Positions 34,073 to 43,699 of a stretch of 64,000 bases of DNA are shown piece after piece. The notes under the pieces are model-generated. The model saw only the letters and a list, made by a program, of their open reading frames with translations. It was not told the origin of the DNA and did not search any database. Within the stretch, counting starts at the first letter, position 1. The number at the start of each line of letters is the position of its first letter. Source of the DNA: a halophilic archaeon SHRA6 (GTDB lineage: Archaea > Halobacteriota > Halobacteria > Halobacteriales > Haloferacaceae); contig SOPS01000001.1 of the NCBI GenBank assembly GCA_005239175.1, positions 372,001 through 436,000 on the forward strand. Direction: 5' to 3'. The position numbers and the translations under genes are program-made.

Positions 34073-37000
34073 TTAACCGACGATCGCGATTTCGCCGATC
34101 TGTTCAGTCTCTTCGCCGTCTTGATCCTCAGCGGTAACCATCAGCTCATCAAAGGTCGCATACTCGGTGGTATTGCTCTGTGGGAAGGCACCCACCACAT
34201 ACTCGCCTTCGGGTAGGTCACTGGCGTTTACAGTGAACTCAACGGTTGTGTCCTCACCTGGCTCAAGCTCCGCAGTTGTGTTGGTATCAAGGACGATTGC
34301 ATCGTTCTCATTGTACTCGAACGATCCCGAATCAAGATCCACCAAATACGAATCTTGTGGCACAGCCGCGAGTGTGACGTTTTGGGCTTCGGAGGTCACT
34401 CCGACATTCTCAGCGTCGACAGCCACAGTCGTCTCTTCAGTTTCATTGAGTTCGATTGGCTGGGTAAGTCCCGACATGTTGAACCGTTCGATCACACTAT
34501 CATCAAAGAGGGAGATAATGCGGTCTTGGTCTCCGGTGTCGGAGATCGCAAATGTAGCGAACCCGCTCGAAGAAGACACATCTGTGGCGTCAAATGTCGT
34601 AGTAAAGTTTCCATCTGCTTCGACGACATCTTCTGTTGTCACAGCGTCTCGTTCATCAAAGTACGAGACCTCAAAATCGTCGTCCAGCCGATCGTCACGA
34701 TTGATGCTAACCTCAATCGTTCCGTCGCTGCTGTTCTGTTCGAAGCCAGAACCACCATCGTAGCCGATAATCGCGGTGAATGGGTCGCTCGTATCAACGA
34801 TTTTTCCGCCATTGTGGAGCGATACCTGATACGATGCCGAAAAGTTCTGCGTGAACGTATCCATATCGCCGCTCACGTTCACATCGAACTCTTCAAATTC
34901 AGAGTTCTCGGTACGCGTGAGGATCTTCGGGTTGTTTGCAATCTCACCAGTTTGGTTATAAATTCCTCTGAACCGAACATTATCTGCAGTCTGTTCTGTT
35001 TCGACTTCTGGTGTCACTGTAACCTCACTACCGGTGTTGAGATTCTCAATAACGAACGTCGTGTCAGAGTCTCCACCGAAAGTAAAGTCTACAACAGGAG
35101 CATCCGCTGTGATTGACGAAGCGTAGTACACTGTATCCCCAGTAGATACATCTCCACCTCTTGACGTTCCGCTTATTCCCGCAGACAGCTGTGTCTCCTC
35201 ATCAATACTTATTTGTGCATCATCAACAACCGGACGAAGCGAATCGCCGGCTGGCGACAACAGGGCAGTTTTCTGGGCTGGAATCCGATCGCCGTTCGCA
35301 TCTGTTCCAGCCTCGCCGAGGTGTGGCATCGCGAAGTACGTCGCTGACTCGTCGATCGTGCTTTCATTTCGCTCGCTGTCGTCACCCGCCGCACGCGGTT
35401 CCAACACATCAACCTGGATGTCTTCGTGGCGTTCGTTGAACGCCAGATCGCTCACAGAGACGCCGACGAACGAACCAGGTCCGCCGTTATCCGCCTCGTT
35501 GTGAAGGTCGATGTGGAAGGACGCAGACTCTGCCAGTTCACCGTCGTACCGTATCTCGGCGGCAGCGACCGTCACGTTTTCAGTTGGATCCTCATACGCA
35601 TCGTCCTCGAATCTGAGCGCAGTCAGGTTGTAAACCGGAGCCGAGTCGGTAGACTCGACATTGTCTAGCGTTTCCACAGAGACGTTCTGTTGATCGAGTG
35701 AGTCCGCAGAAACGTCATCACCGTTAATGACGTGGACCGCATAATCCTGTCCTCCTTCGATCGAAATATTCTCTGGGTCAAAAGATTCGCTAATAACCAC
35801 AGTCTCGTCGATAACGGGCGAAGGCGCTGTGTCAGCAAACACGATCGGTGCGCCCTCGTAGTCACCATCCGCTGGGCGTTCGGTAACGACAATAGCGTCA
35901 CCCTCGTCTACAGTGACATTTTCGAGGAGGAGCTCTGCAGGCGCATCGCCGCGTGTGTCAATCGCCTGTTCGGGTAGTTCGGCTGATGGGTCCTCAAGTT
36001 CTGCAGGGTCGAACAGTTCGATTGGTGCGATTCCAACGTCATCAAAGGTCTCTGCAGCATCGCTGAACACCAAGACGTCCTTTTCACCGGGATCAAGTGC
36101 GGCATCCGCGAGCGAGACAGTCGTTTCGACCGTCCGGCTCTCGCCGGGTTCGAGTTCGATCGTCTCGATACCAACGGTAATCGCATCGTCGCTTGTTCGA
36201 GCGAGTCCAGATTCGCCGACCTCGATCTGAACCGTCTTCTCAGCCGATTCGGCACCTGCGTTGACGACCTCGTATTCAACCGTGAACTCTCCGTCAGTGC
36301 TAACCGCATCTTCAGAGACGGAGACCGAATCGATGAGGAAGAGCTTGTCTGCATCAAGCCTGACCTCATTGAATTGGTCAGTAGCGAGTTCAGTGTCGGT
36401 CGGGAGATAGTTCGGTGTCCCGAATGGGTTTTCAGCACCAGAGACCGTCGCAGGCTGTGGTGTATCGACTGGGACGTGGTTGAATTTGAAGACTGGATCA
36501 GCAGTTGTCGGTCCGTATGCACCACCAGCGATTTCGACCTCCGTTGGAGCAGGGACCGGTTCGCCAGTGGAATCTCCAACCACTTCACCCACGAGCGTGT
36601 CAGTTTCAAATCCGAACGCATCGTTCGCTTCGGTTCGGGTCACGCCTTCGGTGATCGGACCACCGACGGTCCCATTGTCACCGAAGAAGACGAAGTAGCC
36701 TTCGAACGGCGCGACAGTCTTGTCAATGTCGTCGACCGAACCAGCTCCGTCGAACCCGCTGTTCGGGACCATCGCGGTGTCGGCCTGCTGGGTCGCGTCA
36801 ATGATCAGCGACGGGGTCGCGTTTTGCGTGGTTGCGGCGAACGCCTCACTCGGCGTGCCGTACTGCGGCGGCGTCACGAAGTTGAATCCGGGTTCAACCG
36901 ACGCCTGTGTCACATCAGGGACGGTATCTGCGTCTGCGATCTCCACCGTTGCAGTTGTATTCTCAGCCGGGACAACGACGACCGCCTCAAGCGGATCGGG

Positions 37001-40000
37001 TGACTCGTCTACGTCAACCTGCTCCCACTGTGCAGCGCTCGCGTTGTATCCAAACACCACACCCTGGGTATCTTCACCGACCACATCGAGGATGGTCTGG
37101 TCGGTCGGGCCTGGGAAGCCGATCGCCTGCGGCTCGCCGGCTTCGAGCGTGAACTCGTAGTTCGGCAGCGTGTCGATCTCCGCATCAACCTGTGTATCTT
37201 CGTCGCGATCGGAGACTTCAAAGGACTCCGTTGTCGAGTTATGCGCCGGAGCTTCGACGATCGCCGTGTACGATCCTGCATCGGGTATCAATGCACCGTA
37301 GAATCCTTCGAGGTCGGTTTCTGCTGTGTCGACAGGCTCGTTCGTGTCCTCATCGATGATGGTCACAGATGCGCCGGCAACAGCCGTTCCGGTTTCATCA
37401 GTTACCTGCCCGAAGACAGCTCCTGGGTCCGAAACCGTGACTGTCTGTTCGTCGGTTTCGTCATCGCCCCCGTCTCCGCCGAGGATAGATGGCGTTCCGT
37501 TAACCGCGATCTGATGAGTCACCTCGTCGCCATCGTCCGCAAACGCGCCCCACGGAACAGTGAACGTAACTGTCTCACTGCTATCGGGTGCGACACTGAC
37601 AGGCTCAACGAGCTCAGCCTCCGGATCGAATGAGCCGTTGACAGCACCAAGGGTGACGTTAGTCTCTTCGGTGAAGTCTCCGGTGTTTTCAACTGTGACT
37701 TCGACGGTTGATTCTTCGTCGGTGTACACGACTTCGTCGGCGGGCGCGTCGACATCAGTAATTGTTAGCGGCTCGGAGGTGGCCTGCGCCCCACGAAGTT
37801 CCGTCGGACCAGTTACTGGGGTTTCGCCGTCAACGAGGAACTCTCCATCAGGCCCCACGAAGGTGTGCTGCAGATCGATCGTCGTCCCTGCCTCCGCAGA
37901 ACTGTTTGTCTCGACAGTGACGACGACCTCCCCGTTGAACGTGTCCGCAAAGTCAACGGAGACCCCGTCCTCAGCAAGATCGCTCCCATTGGCCTCGATC
38001 GTCTTGGACTCCGTGGAGTTGTTGTATTCGATTGTTACTGACTCGATGTCCTCAGCGGTTGCCGTCGCACTCTCGTTGAGCGACACCGTGTAGGTGTCCA
38101 TTTCGAACATTGCGAGGTTCAGTTCGATCGGCTCGCCGGAGGCAATCTCGTCTGGCTGTGGGTTGGCAAGATCGGCGGCGGTCGTTGGCGAGACATCGAT
38201 ATCTGCGTCGGAGATATCTTCACCATCGACCGTAGCGCTCGTGCTGCCCTGGAAAATTGGGTCCTCAACGCTGACGTCGTAGCTTCCATTGAGAACGTCA
38301 AAGCTGTAGACGCCCTCTTCATCAGTCCGGGTATTTCTAATTCCGTCCTCATCGATTGAGACAGGAACGCCACTGATTGGTTCGTCCGCCCCCAGCGTCT
38401 GAGTTGTCCCGTTGGCGAACACAAACGAGAGTTCATTCTCAAACGTTACTGTACCCTCGATCGTCGACACGTTCTCGTCGTCGATCGATTGGAAGGCGGC
38501 GTAGGCGTCAATGATCCCGTATCCGTACCGGACGTCGCGAACGGTGTCGTCTTCCAGCGCGTCGGTATCGTCGAGTACAGCCGCATCAGCTTGTACTTCC
38601 GACGAAATATCGATCGGATGTGGCTTCGTCGCACTCGCTTGGATCAGTTTCTTGGTTTCGTTGGGTGTTCGATCGGTCTCGGACATGATCAGTGCCGCGG
38701 TTCCCGTAGTGTGTGGCGCAGCCATGCTCGTGCCGCTGAACTCTGCGTACGGTTCGTCAAAGTCAAATTGCTCGGCAATGTCAGTCGGAATCGAGCTCGT
38801 TACGAACACACCAGGCGCAGAGACGTCAGGCGTTTTGTACTCTTCTGGCCAATCGTCTGGGGCAAGTGGCCCCCAGTCCTCAGTCGTATTCACGCGATCG
38901 CCAGTCGAAAACCAAGCGACCTGCTGGGACTCGTCGGTCGCTCCGACAGCAATTCCGTCATACACATTGCCCGGTGTCCCAGTCGAATCGACGCCAGCGT
39001 TACCTGAAGACGAAACAACGAGCGTGCCTGCGTCCATTGCGTTTCGAACAACGTCGATGTAGATCGCGGCAAATCCTGGCCCACCGAGGCTGAAGTTCGC
39101 AATGTCGACATCCTCGTCAACCGCGTGTTGCAGTCCGGCGACGATCGCTGCTAATGATGTGCCCATCATCGGATCGGGGAAGACGTTGATCGCGTACAGT
39201 TCTGCGTTCGGCGCAACACCGATTGATTCACCGCTTGCATCGCCACCGAGCACCGTACCCGAAACGTGGGTTCCGTGTGCATTAGCGTCGAACGGCTCAG
39301 AGAATTCCTCATCCTGCTCGTGGAGTGGCTCTCCGCTGTACCCGAAGGCTGCCCAGTTGTCTTCGTCGTACGATTCAAAATCGGGATGATCGGGATCAAT
39401 ACCGGTGTCCACGACTGCGACAGTCACGCCCTCGCCGGTCGCGTCGAAGTCTTCCCACACTGAGGGAGCGTTCACCTGATCAAGACCGTAGGTAGTCGAC
39501 TCCGTCGAAGGGATGTGAGCGTCTTCTGGCCCTTCAACTGGCTCTGGGGATTCAACCTCGTAGTTTGGGTGAATTTCGGTGACGCCGTCAATCTCAGCGA
39601 TGTCAGCAATTGTGATCCGTTCAGGATCGATCTCAATGAGCATCGCGTTGTCAAGCCAGAACGACTGTGCAACCTCCACCCCCGCCGTCTCTTGGGCAAA
39701 CTTGGCGAACGGTGCCTGTGTCGTCTCTGCCTCATATCGGAGGTCATCCGGAGAGTTTACCTCAATCGACTCACCGGCTTCTGAGATCTCCGGATCAAAT
39801 CTGACGTACAGTTCAGAAGTGTCGCCGTCTACCTGCTCCACGGCCGCCGACGCTTGCTCATCGATATACACGTCGTCGATCGATTGGGTCTGTACTTCGA
39901 CATCAGCCAACGAATCCTCGTCGAACGGTTCATCTGTGTTCGCTGAGGCGGCGATCGCAGGCCCCGCCGTGGCGAACAGTGAAAATACCATCACTGCTGA

Positions 40001-40039
40001 AAACGCTATGGCGAAAAGTTGCTCCCTGTTTGTTGCCAT
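34073..40039 (-). CDS. giant secreted subtilisin-like serine protease (family S8)
   Basis: Encodes 1988 residues from the ATG at 40039 (MATNREQLFAIAF); a TATA element lies about 26 bases upstream. The signal resembles the S-layer type. A propeptide (about 35-165) precedes the S8 domain with Asp211 (VAVVDTGID), His255 (NAHGTHVSG), oxyanion Asn347 (SSSGNAG) and Ser438 (SGTSMAAPH). C-terminal to it are carboxypeptidase-regulatory-like domains (IEGTVTFEN, FGQVTDETGTAVAGASVTI, VGEVVGDSTGEPVPAPTEV), CARDB-like segments and many N-glycosylation sites. It ends EEIAIVG-like (IGEIAIVG) with no PGF-CTERM and no membrane tail, so its attachment is unclear. It may process surface proteins. Confidence 0.88.
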   Translation of the reverse strand: MATNREQLFAIAFSAVMVFSLFATAGPAIAASANTDEPFDEDSLADVEVQTQSIDDVYIDEQASAAVEQVDGDTSELYVRFDPEISEAGESIEVNSPDDLRYEAETTQAPFAKFAQETAGVEVAQSFWLDNAMLIEIDPERITIADIAEIDGVTEIHPNYEVESPEPVEGPEDAHIPSTESTTYGLDQVNAPSVWEDFDATGEGVTVAVVDTGIDPDHPDFESYDEDNWAAFGYSGEPLHEQDEEFSEPFDANAHGTHVSGTVLGGDASGESIGVAPNAELYAINVFPDPMMGTSLAAIVAGLQHAVDEDVDIANFSLGGPGFAAIYIDVVRNAMDAGTLVVSSSGNAGVDSTGTPGNVYDGIAVGATDESQQVAWFSTGDRVNTTEDWGPLAPDDWPEEYKTPDVSAPGVFVTSSIPTDIAEQFDFDEPYAEFSGTSMAAPHTTGTAALIMSETDRTPNETKKLIQASATKPHPIDISSEVQADAAVLDDTDALEDDTVRDVRYGYGIIDAYAAFQSIDDENVSTIEGTVTFENELSFVFANGTTQTLGADEPISGVPVSIDEDGIRNTRTDEEGVYSFDVLNGSYDVSVEDPIFQGSTSATVDGEDISDADIDVSPTTAADLANPQPDEIASGEPIELNLAMFEMDTYTVSLNESATATAEDIESVTIEYNNSTESKTIEANGSDLAEDGVSVDFADTFNGEVVVTVETNSSAEAGTTIDLQHTFVGPDGEFLVDGETPVTGPTELRGAQATSEPLTITDVDAPADEVVYTDEESTVEVTVENTGDFTEETNVTLGAVNGSFDPEAELVEPVSVAPDSSETVTFTVPWGAFADDGDEVTHQIAVNGTPSILGGDGGDDETDEQTVTVSDPGAVFGQVTDETGTAVAGASVTIIDEDTNEPVDTAETDLEGFYGALIPDAGSYTAIVEAPAHNSTTESFEVSDRDEDTQVDAEIDTLPNYEFTLEAGEPQAIGFPGPTDQTILDVVGEDTQGVVFGYNASAAQWEQVDVDESPDPLEAVVVVPAENTTATVEIADADTVPDVTQASVEPGFNFVTPPQYGTPSEAFAATTQNATPSLIIDATQQADTAMVPNSGFDGAGSVDDIDKTVAPFEGYFVFFGDNGTVGGPITEGVTRTEANDAFGFETDTLVGEVVGDSTGEPVPAPTEVEIAGGAYGPTTADPVFKFNHVPVDTPQPATVSGAENPFGTPNYLPTDTELATDQFNEVRLDADKLFLIDSVSVSEDAVSTDGEFTVEYEVVNAGAESAEKTVQIEVGESGLARTSDDAITVGIETIELEPGESRTVETTVSLADAALDPGEKDVLVFSDAAETFDDVGIAPIELFDPAELEDPSAELPEQAIDTRGDAPAELLLENVTVDEGDAIVVTERPADGDYEGAPIVFADTAPSPVIDETVVISESFDPENISIEGGQDYAVHVINGDDVSADSLDQQNVSVETLDNVESTDSAPVYNLTALRFEDDAYEDPTENVTVAAAEIRYDGELAESASFHIDLHNEADNGGPGSFVGVSVSDLAFNERHEDIQVDVLEPRAAGDDSERNESTIDESATYFAMPHLGEAGTDANGDRIPAQKTALLSPAGDSLRPVVDDAQISIDEETQLSAGISGTSRGGDVSTGDTVYYASSITADAPVVDFTFGGDSDTTFVIENLNTGSEVTVTPEVETEQTADNVRFRGIYNQTGEIANNPKILTRTENSEFEEFDVNVSGDMDTFTQNFSASYQVSLHNGGKIVDTSDPFTAIIGYDGGSGFEQNSSDGTIEVSINRDDRLDDDFEVSYFDERDAVTTEDVVEADGNFTTTFDATDVSSSSGFATFAISDTGDQDRIISLFDDSVIERFNMSGLTQPIELNETEETTVAVDAENVGVTSEAQNVTLAAVPQDSYLVDLDSGSFEYNENDAIVLDTNTTAELEPGEDTTVEFTVNASDLPEGEYVVGAFPQSNTTEYATFDELMVTAEDQDGEETEQIGEIAIVG

Positions 40040-40061
40040 GTAACGCATTAACGAATATCCT

Positions 40062-40072
40062 AACATATAGCT
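40062..40072 (-). promoter_or_regulatory. TATA box of the S8 protease gene
   Basis: On the minus strand AAGCTATATGTTAGG is centred about 27 bases before the ATG at 40039. This spacing supports leaderless translation from that ATG rather than from the two upstream in-frame ATGs. The 220 bases beyond (to 40294) are AT-rich and hold no gene; they separate this promoter from the ABC exporter operon. Confidence 0.5.
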
Positions 40073-40294
40073 TACTATGATAGTCTGGATTCATTATGTA
40101 TCTGTGGCCAGGATACTAAATAGGTCAATATCTCCGGAATAAGATTGGTTAAATCAGTGATTAAAATAAGCACACGTTATCGATTTTAATAATGATTTCA
40201 AGTACTGTCGATTAACTATCGTATATAATACTGACTATTCAAAAATCAATACTATTTTTATATTTCTCCTTTGAAAGAAAGGAAAAAACCAGAT

Positions 40295-41527
40295 CTACAA
40301 CGACTCCATCGCCGAGAGCCGACTCACCCGCCAGGCGGCGACGCTCGCTGACAACGTCCCCATCGCGATCGCGATCGCAACCCCAGCGAGGATCACGTCC
40401 GTCTGGACGACAACAAGCCCCTCGAAGCCGGTGATCTCGGCGGCGACGAAATTGAGCGCACGCGCGGCGGGCGGGGTCAGTGCCGCGCCGATCGCCCCGC
40501 CGAGAATCCCGATCGCAAGCCCGTGGCCGGCGAGCAGCCCAATGATTGTCGCCCGAGAGACGCCGATCGCGTTGATCGCCGCAAGCGCCTCTCGCTGTTG
40601 GTAGACCACCATCGCGAGCAGGTTCGCGGTGAGCGCAAGTCCGGCGATGAACGCCAACACGACAAGCGTGACCGCGCCCGCGAGCACGAGCGACTGGTGT
40701 TGTAACACCGCGTTGAGCTGTTCGGCGTTCGTGCGTACCTCGTACTCCGGATACGCCGCCTGCAACTCGGCTTGGACTGCCTCAGGATCGGCGTCGTCCT
40801 CCAGCGTGATCGTGATGAACGTCGCCGAATCGACCCCCGACGAGCCCGTGATCGTCTGCAGTTCGCTGAGCCGGAGCGTGGCCGTTGGCGTTCCGAGGAA
40901 CTGCGAGAACGTCCCCGAGATCCCGACGACCGTGAACTCGTTTTGCTCGGCCGATCGAGTTGTCCCACCCATGTATACCGTGTCACCAACAGACAGATCG
41001 TAGCGATCGGCCAACTGCGGGTCGATCAACACCTCGTGTGTCATGGGACCGTCGTATTCGCCCCCGGCGTAGTGGGTGTCACCGCCCGAAAAGCCGTCTC
41101 CCTCGCTGATCGAGACTGCGCTGCCAGTTCCGGTCGTTCCGGTTGCGACGATCGTATCGAATTCCTCACCGTCCTCGCTTATGTACACAGTCTGGAACCC
41201 GAGCGGTACCGCGGTCCGGACGCCGTCGATCTCGTTCATCTCGTCAGAGACGACGTGTGCATCGTACAGTGTGTTCTCAAAGCCGCCGGTCGCTGCCGAC
41301 AGCGCCACTGGACCGCTGGTCACCCACAGATCTCGATCGGCAGACTCGAACTGCGACTCGCCAGTCTCAAGCACCCCAAGGCCGGTTCCCGCCAAGAGTG
41401 TCATCGTCAACATCGCTAGGACAATCCCAACAACCGCCAACAGGGTCCGAAAGCGGTGGTATCGAAGCTGTGCGACAGCGAGCCCGGCGATCGCTGGAAT
41501 CCGCCGAAATGGACCGATAATGCTCAT
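40295..41527 (-). CDS. FtsX/MacB-type ABC transporter permease
   Basis: Encodes 410 residues with one N-terminal transmembrane helix (RYHRFRTLLAVVGIVLAMLT), an extracellular MacB-PCD-like domain of about 210 residues and three C-terminal helices of the FtsX domain (LVVLAFIAGLALTANLLAM onward). The layout is that of type VII ABC systems, which move or act on substrates outside the membrane rather than through it. Its start overlaps the end of the second permease gene by four bases. The substrate is unknown; location among surface-protein genes suggests envelope work. Confidence 0.88.
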   Translation of the reverse strand: MSIIGPFRRIPAIAGLAVAQLRYHRFRTLLAVVGIVLAMLTMTLLAGTGLGVLETGESQFESADRDLWVTSGPVALSAATGGFENTLYDAHVVSDEMNEIDGVRTAVPLGFQTVYISEDGEEFDTIVATGTTGTGSAVSISEGDGFSGGDTHYAGGEYDGPMTHEVLIDPQLADRYDLSVGDTVYMGGTTRSAEQNEFTVVGISGTFSQFLGTPTATLRLSELQTITGSSGVDSATFITITLEDDADPEAVQAELQAAYPEYEVRTNAEQLNAVLQHQSLVLAGAVTLVVLAFIAGLALTANLLAMVVYQQREALAAINAIGVSRATIIGLLAGHGLAIGILGGAIGAALTPPAARALNFVAAEITGFEGLVVVQTDVILAGVAIAIAMGTLSASVAAWRVSRLSAMESL

Positions 41528-42804
41528 CGCAGCACCTCCGCGACCGTGCCGACACGGCGAAGCAGAACAACAAGATACGGCAGCGACAACAGCGCGATGA
41601 CGAGTGAGACCCCCAACCCGTACGGAAGCAACAGCGGATCGCTCGCGGCGACGGAGACGACCGTGAGATACGCCGCAGAGATTTCATTGACCGCGAGGAT
41701 TCCCACGAAACCGAGCCCAATCCCGACGATCCCGCCGAGCAGTGTGCTCAACACAGTCTGTACCGACAGGAGCCACAGCCGACTCGATCCAGAGATGCCG
41801 ATCGCTGCGAGCGTCCCCAGCCGAACCCGATCGGCGGTCACCTCCAGACCAGTCATCGTCATCACAAAGAGGGTTCCGACGACGACGGCGATCAAAAACG
41901 CCGTAACCGACAGCGCCAGCGGAAGTTCCTCGTCAAAGACCTGCTGGGAGGTCACGCCGGCTCGGCTTTCGACCGTCGATCGCGGGTAGACATCAGTGAG
42001 CTGGTTTCGAACGCTGGGGTCGTTTGCACCGACGAGAATCTGTTCGGCCTGATCGCCGTCTGCAGCACCCGCGATCGTCTGCAGTTCGCTGAGTTGCATC
42101 ACCACGATCGGGAACTGGCTGCCCTGTTGGTCGCCGGGGTCGACATTCGAGACGTGAAACGACTGATTCTCCGAGACAGTCGGCCGCCGAACGGTGATCT
42201 CGTCACCTGCCTCGACGTCTAAAAGTGAGGCCGCACCCGCAGAGACGACCATTTCACCGGTCCAGTTCCCGTCGTACGTCCCGTTTGCGTAGTAGGGGTC
42301 TCCAGCGGTGAGCCCAGACGTAGTCACGCCTGAGACTTGGGTGAGCGAATCGTCACTGACGATACCGATCGCAAGCACGTACTCGCGTTCACCGCCCGGC
42401 GATTCGATCAGCATGGCCTGGGTCAAAACAGGAGATGCATATCGGATATCATCGTCTTCGCGGAGCCGATCGCTGACGTCATGGACACTCCCAAATCGCG
42501 GCGCGTCGGTCTCAACGAGCACCGACGAGCCGCCTTCGGTTTCGGGCGTGATCCAGTAGTCAATATCGTCGCTGTAGACCGTTGACTGGGTCGCAATCCC
42601 AACCCCGATCGCCGTGACGATCAACATCAGCGCAACTGCGAGCGAGACACCACCGACGCGCGACCAAAAGCGACCGGCATCCGAGCCGGTCGCCTGGACG
42701 ATCGATCGCCGAATTGCGATCGCGGTGTACGCGAGGAGTCGTCTGAGCCGACCGACGAGCCCGATCGCTGCCGGTGCGGGACCGTCCGAATCAGCGTCAG
42801 CCAT
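41524..42804 (-). CDS. second FtsX/MacB-type ABC transporter permease
   Basis: Encodes 426 residues from the ATG at 42804 ([13 protein letters not shown]), eight bases inside the end of the ATPase gene. It has the same layout as the downstream permease: N-terminal helix VGGVSLAVALMLIVTAIGVG, an external domain with ISGVTTSGLTAGDPYYANGT-like strands, and the FtsX helices (LALSVTAFLIAVVVGTLFVM onward). The two permeases probably form a heterodimer, as in bacterial MacB-type systems made of separate chains. Confidence 0.87.
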   Translation of the reverse strand: MADADSDGPAPAAIGLVGRLRRLLAYTAIAIRRSIVQATGSDAGRFWSRVGGVSLAVALMLIVTAIGVGIATQSTVYSDDIDYWITPETEGGSSVLVETDAPRFGSVHDVSDRLREDDDIRYASPVLTQAMLIESPGGEREYVLAIGIVSDDSLTQVSGVTTSGLTAGDPYYANGTYDGNWTGEMVVSAGAASLLDVEAGDEITVRRPTVSENQSFHVSNVDPGDQQGSQFPIVVMQLSELQTIAGAADGDQAEQILVGANDPSVRNQLTDVYPRSTVESRAGVTSQQVFDEELPLALSVTAFLIAVVVGTLFVMTMTGLEVTADRVRLGTLAAIGISGSSRLWLLSVQTVLSTLLGGIVGIGLGFVGILAVNEISAAYLTVVSVAASDPLLLPYGLGVSLVIALLSLPYLVVLLRRVGTVAEVLR

Positions 42805-43591
42805 CAATCTCACCGGGCGTCCCCGAGTGAGCGCCCGCAGGATCGATCGTGTGGCGGTCACGATCAGGGCCTGACTCCGCAACGCGTTGTCCATCTCGAA
42901 GCGAAACGACGCGATCGGCCACCGCCAGCGTATTTGGATCGTGCGACGCGAGGACGATCGCCGTCTCCTCGGCAGCGGCCTGGAAGCGCTCGAGGACCTG
43001 TGCGCCGGTTTCGGTGTCGAGCTCGCCGGTCGGCTCGTCAGCGATCACGAGCCGGGGATTTGTTACGAGCGCACGCGCGATGGCAACCCGCTGTTGCTCG
43101 CCACCGGAGAGTTGATCCGGTGTGTGCGTTAACCGATCGCCGAGACCGACTGCTTCGAGCACTTCGGTCGCACGTTCGCGACGCTCGCGTTTTCGAATTC
43201 CTCTCTCGACAAGGGGTAATGCGACGTTTCCGCGTGCGGACAGCGCATCAAGCAAGTGAAAATGCTGGAAGACGATGCCGACGTTGTTGAGCCGGTGGCG
43301 GGTCCGTCGTCGCCCAGAGAGCGATGCAAGGTCTGTTCCGTCGAAGCTGACGGTCCCCGACGTCGGCGTTTCAAGCCCGGCAATGAGGTGCAACAGCGTG
43401 GATTTGCCGCTGCCGCTTGGGCCTGAAAGGGCGATCGTTTCGCCCGGCTGAACCTCGACAGAGACCGAATCAAGCGCGGTGACCGTGGGCGCGTCCGATC
43501 GACGACTGAGCCGACCGTTCGAGGCGAGTGAATACACCTTTGAGACGTTGATACAGGAAACGAGTGGAGGATCGTCTGTCATAGCAGCCAC
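42797..43591 (-). CDS. MacB/LolD-type ABC transporter ATP-binding protein
   Basis: Encodes 264 residues. Walker [17 protein letters not shown], signature [16 protein letters not shown] and Walker [14 protein letters not shown] (with the TGELD of the LolD/MacB group) are intact. A loop of about 15 residues ([13 protein letters not shown]) is inserted in the first strand region. The gene is first in the three-gene operon and overlaps the next by eight bases. The ATG at 43582 is an alternative start. Confidence 0.9.
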   Translation of the reverse strand: MAAMTDDPPLVSCINVSKVYSLASNGRLSRRSDAPTVTALDSVSVEVQPGETIALSGPSGSGKSTLLHLIAGLETPTSGTVSFDGTDLASLSGRRRTRHRLNNVGIVFQHFHLLDALSARGNVALPLVERGIRKRERRERATEVLEAVGLGDRLTHTPDQLSGGEQQRVAIARALVTNPRLVIADEPTGELDTETGAQVLERFQAAAEETAIVLASHDPNTLAVADRVVSLRDGQRVAESGPDRDRHTIDPAGAHSGTPGEIDG

Positions 43592-43699
43592 AGTTAGTAT
43601 GTGACACGTTGTGCCGGGGAGCGATAAGACGTTTCGGGTTGTGCTATTCGGTAGTGCGGTAGTCGCAAAAAAAGAGCCGATCGTCGGTAGCGGTGTCGC

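Noticed and set aside
40067-40294. Non-coding RNA gene in the AT-rich gap
   Set aside because: No stable hairpin with a T-run and no promoter beyond that of the protease gene was found by eye.
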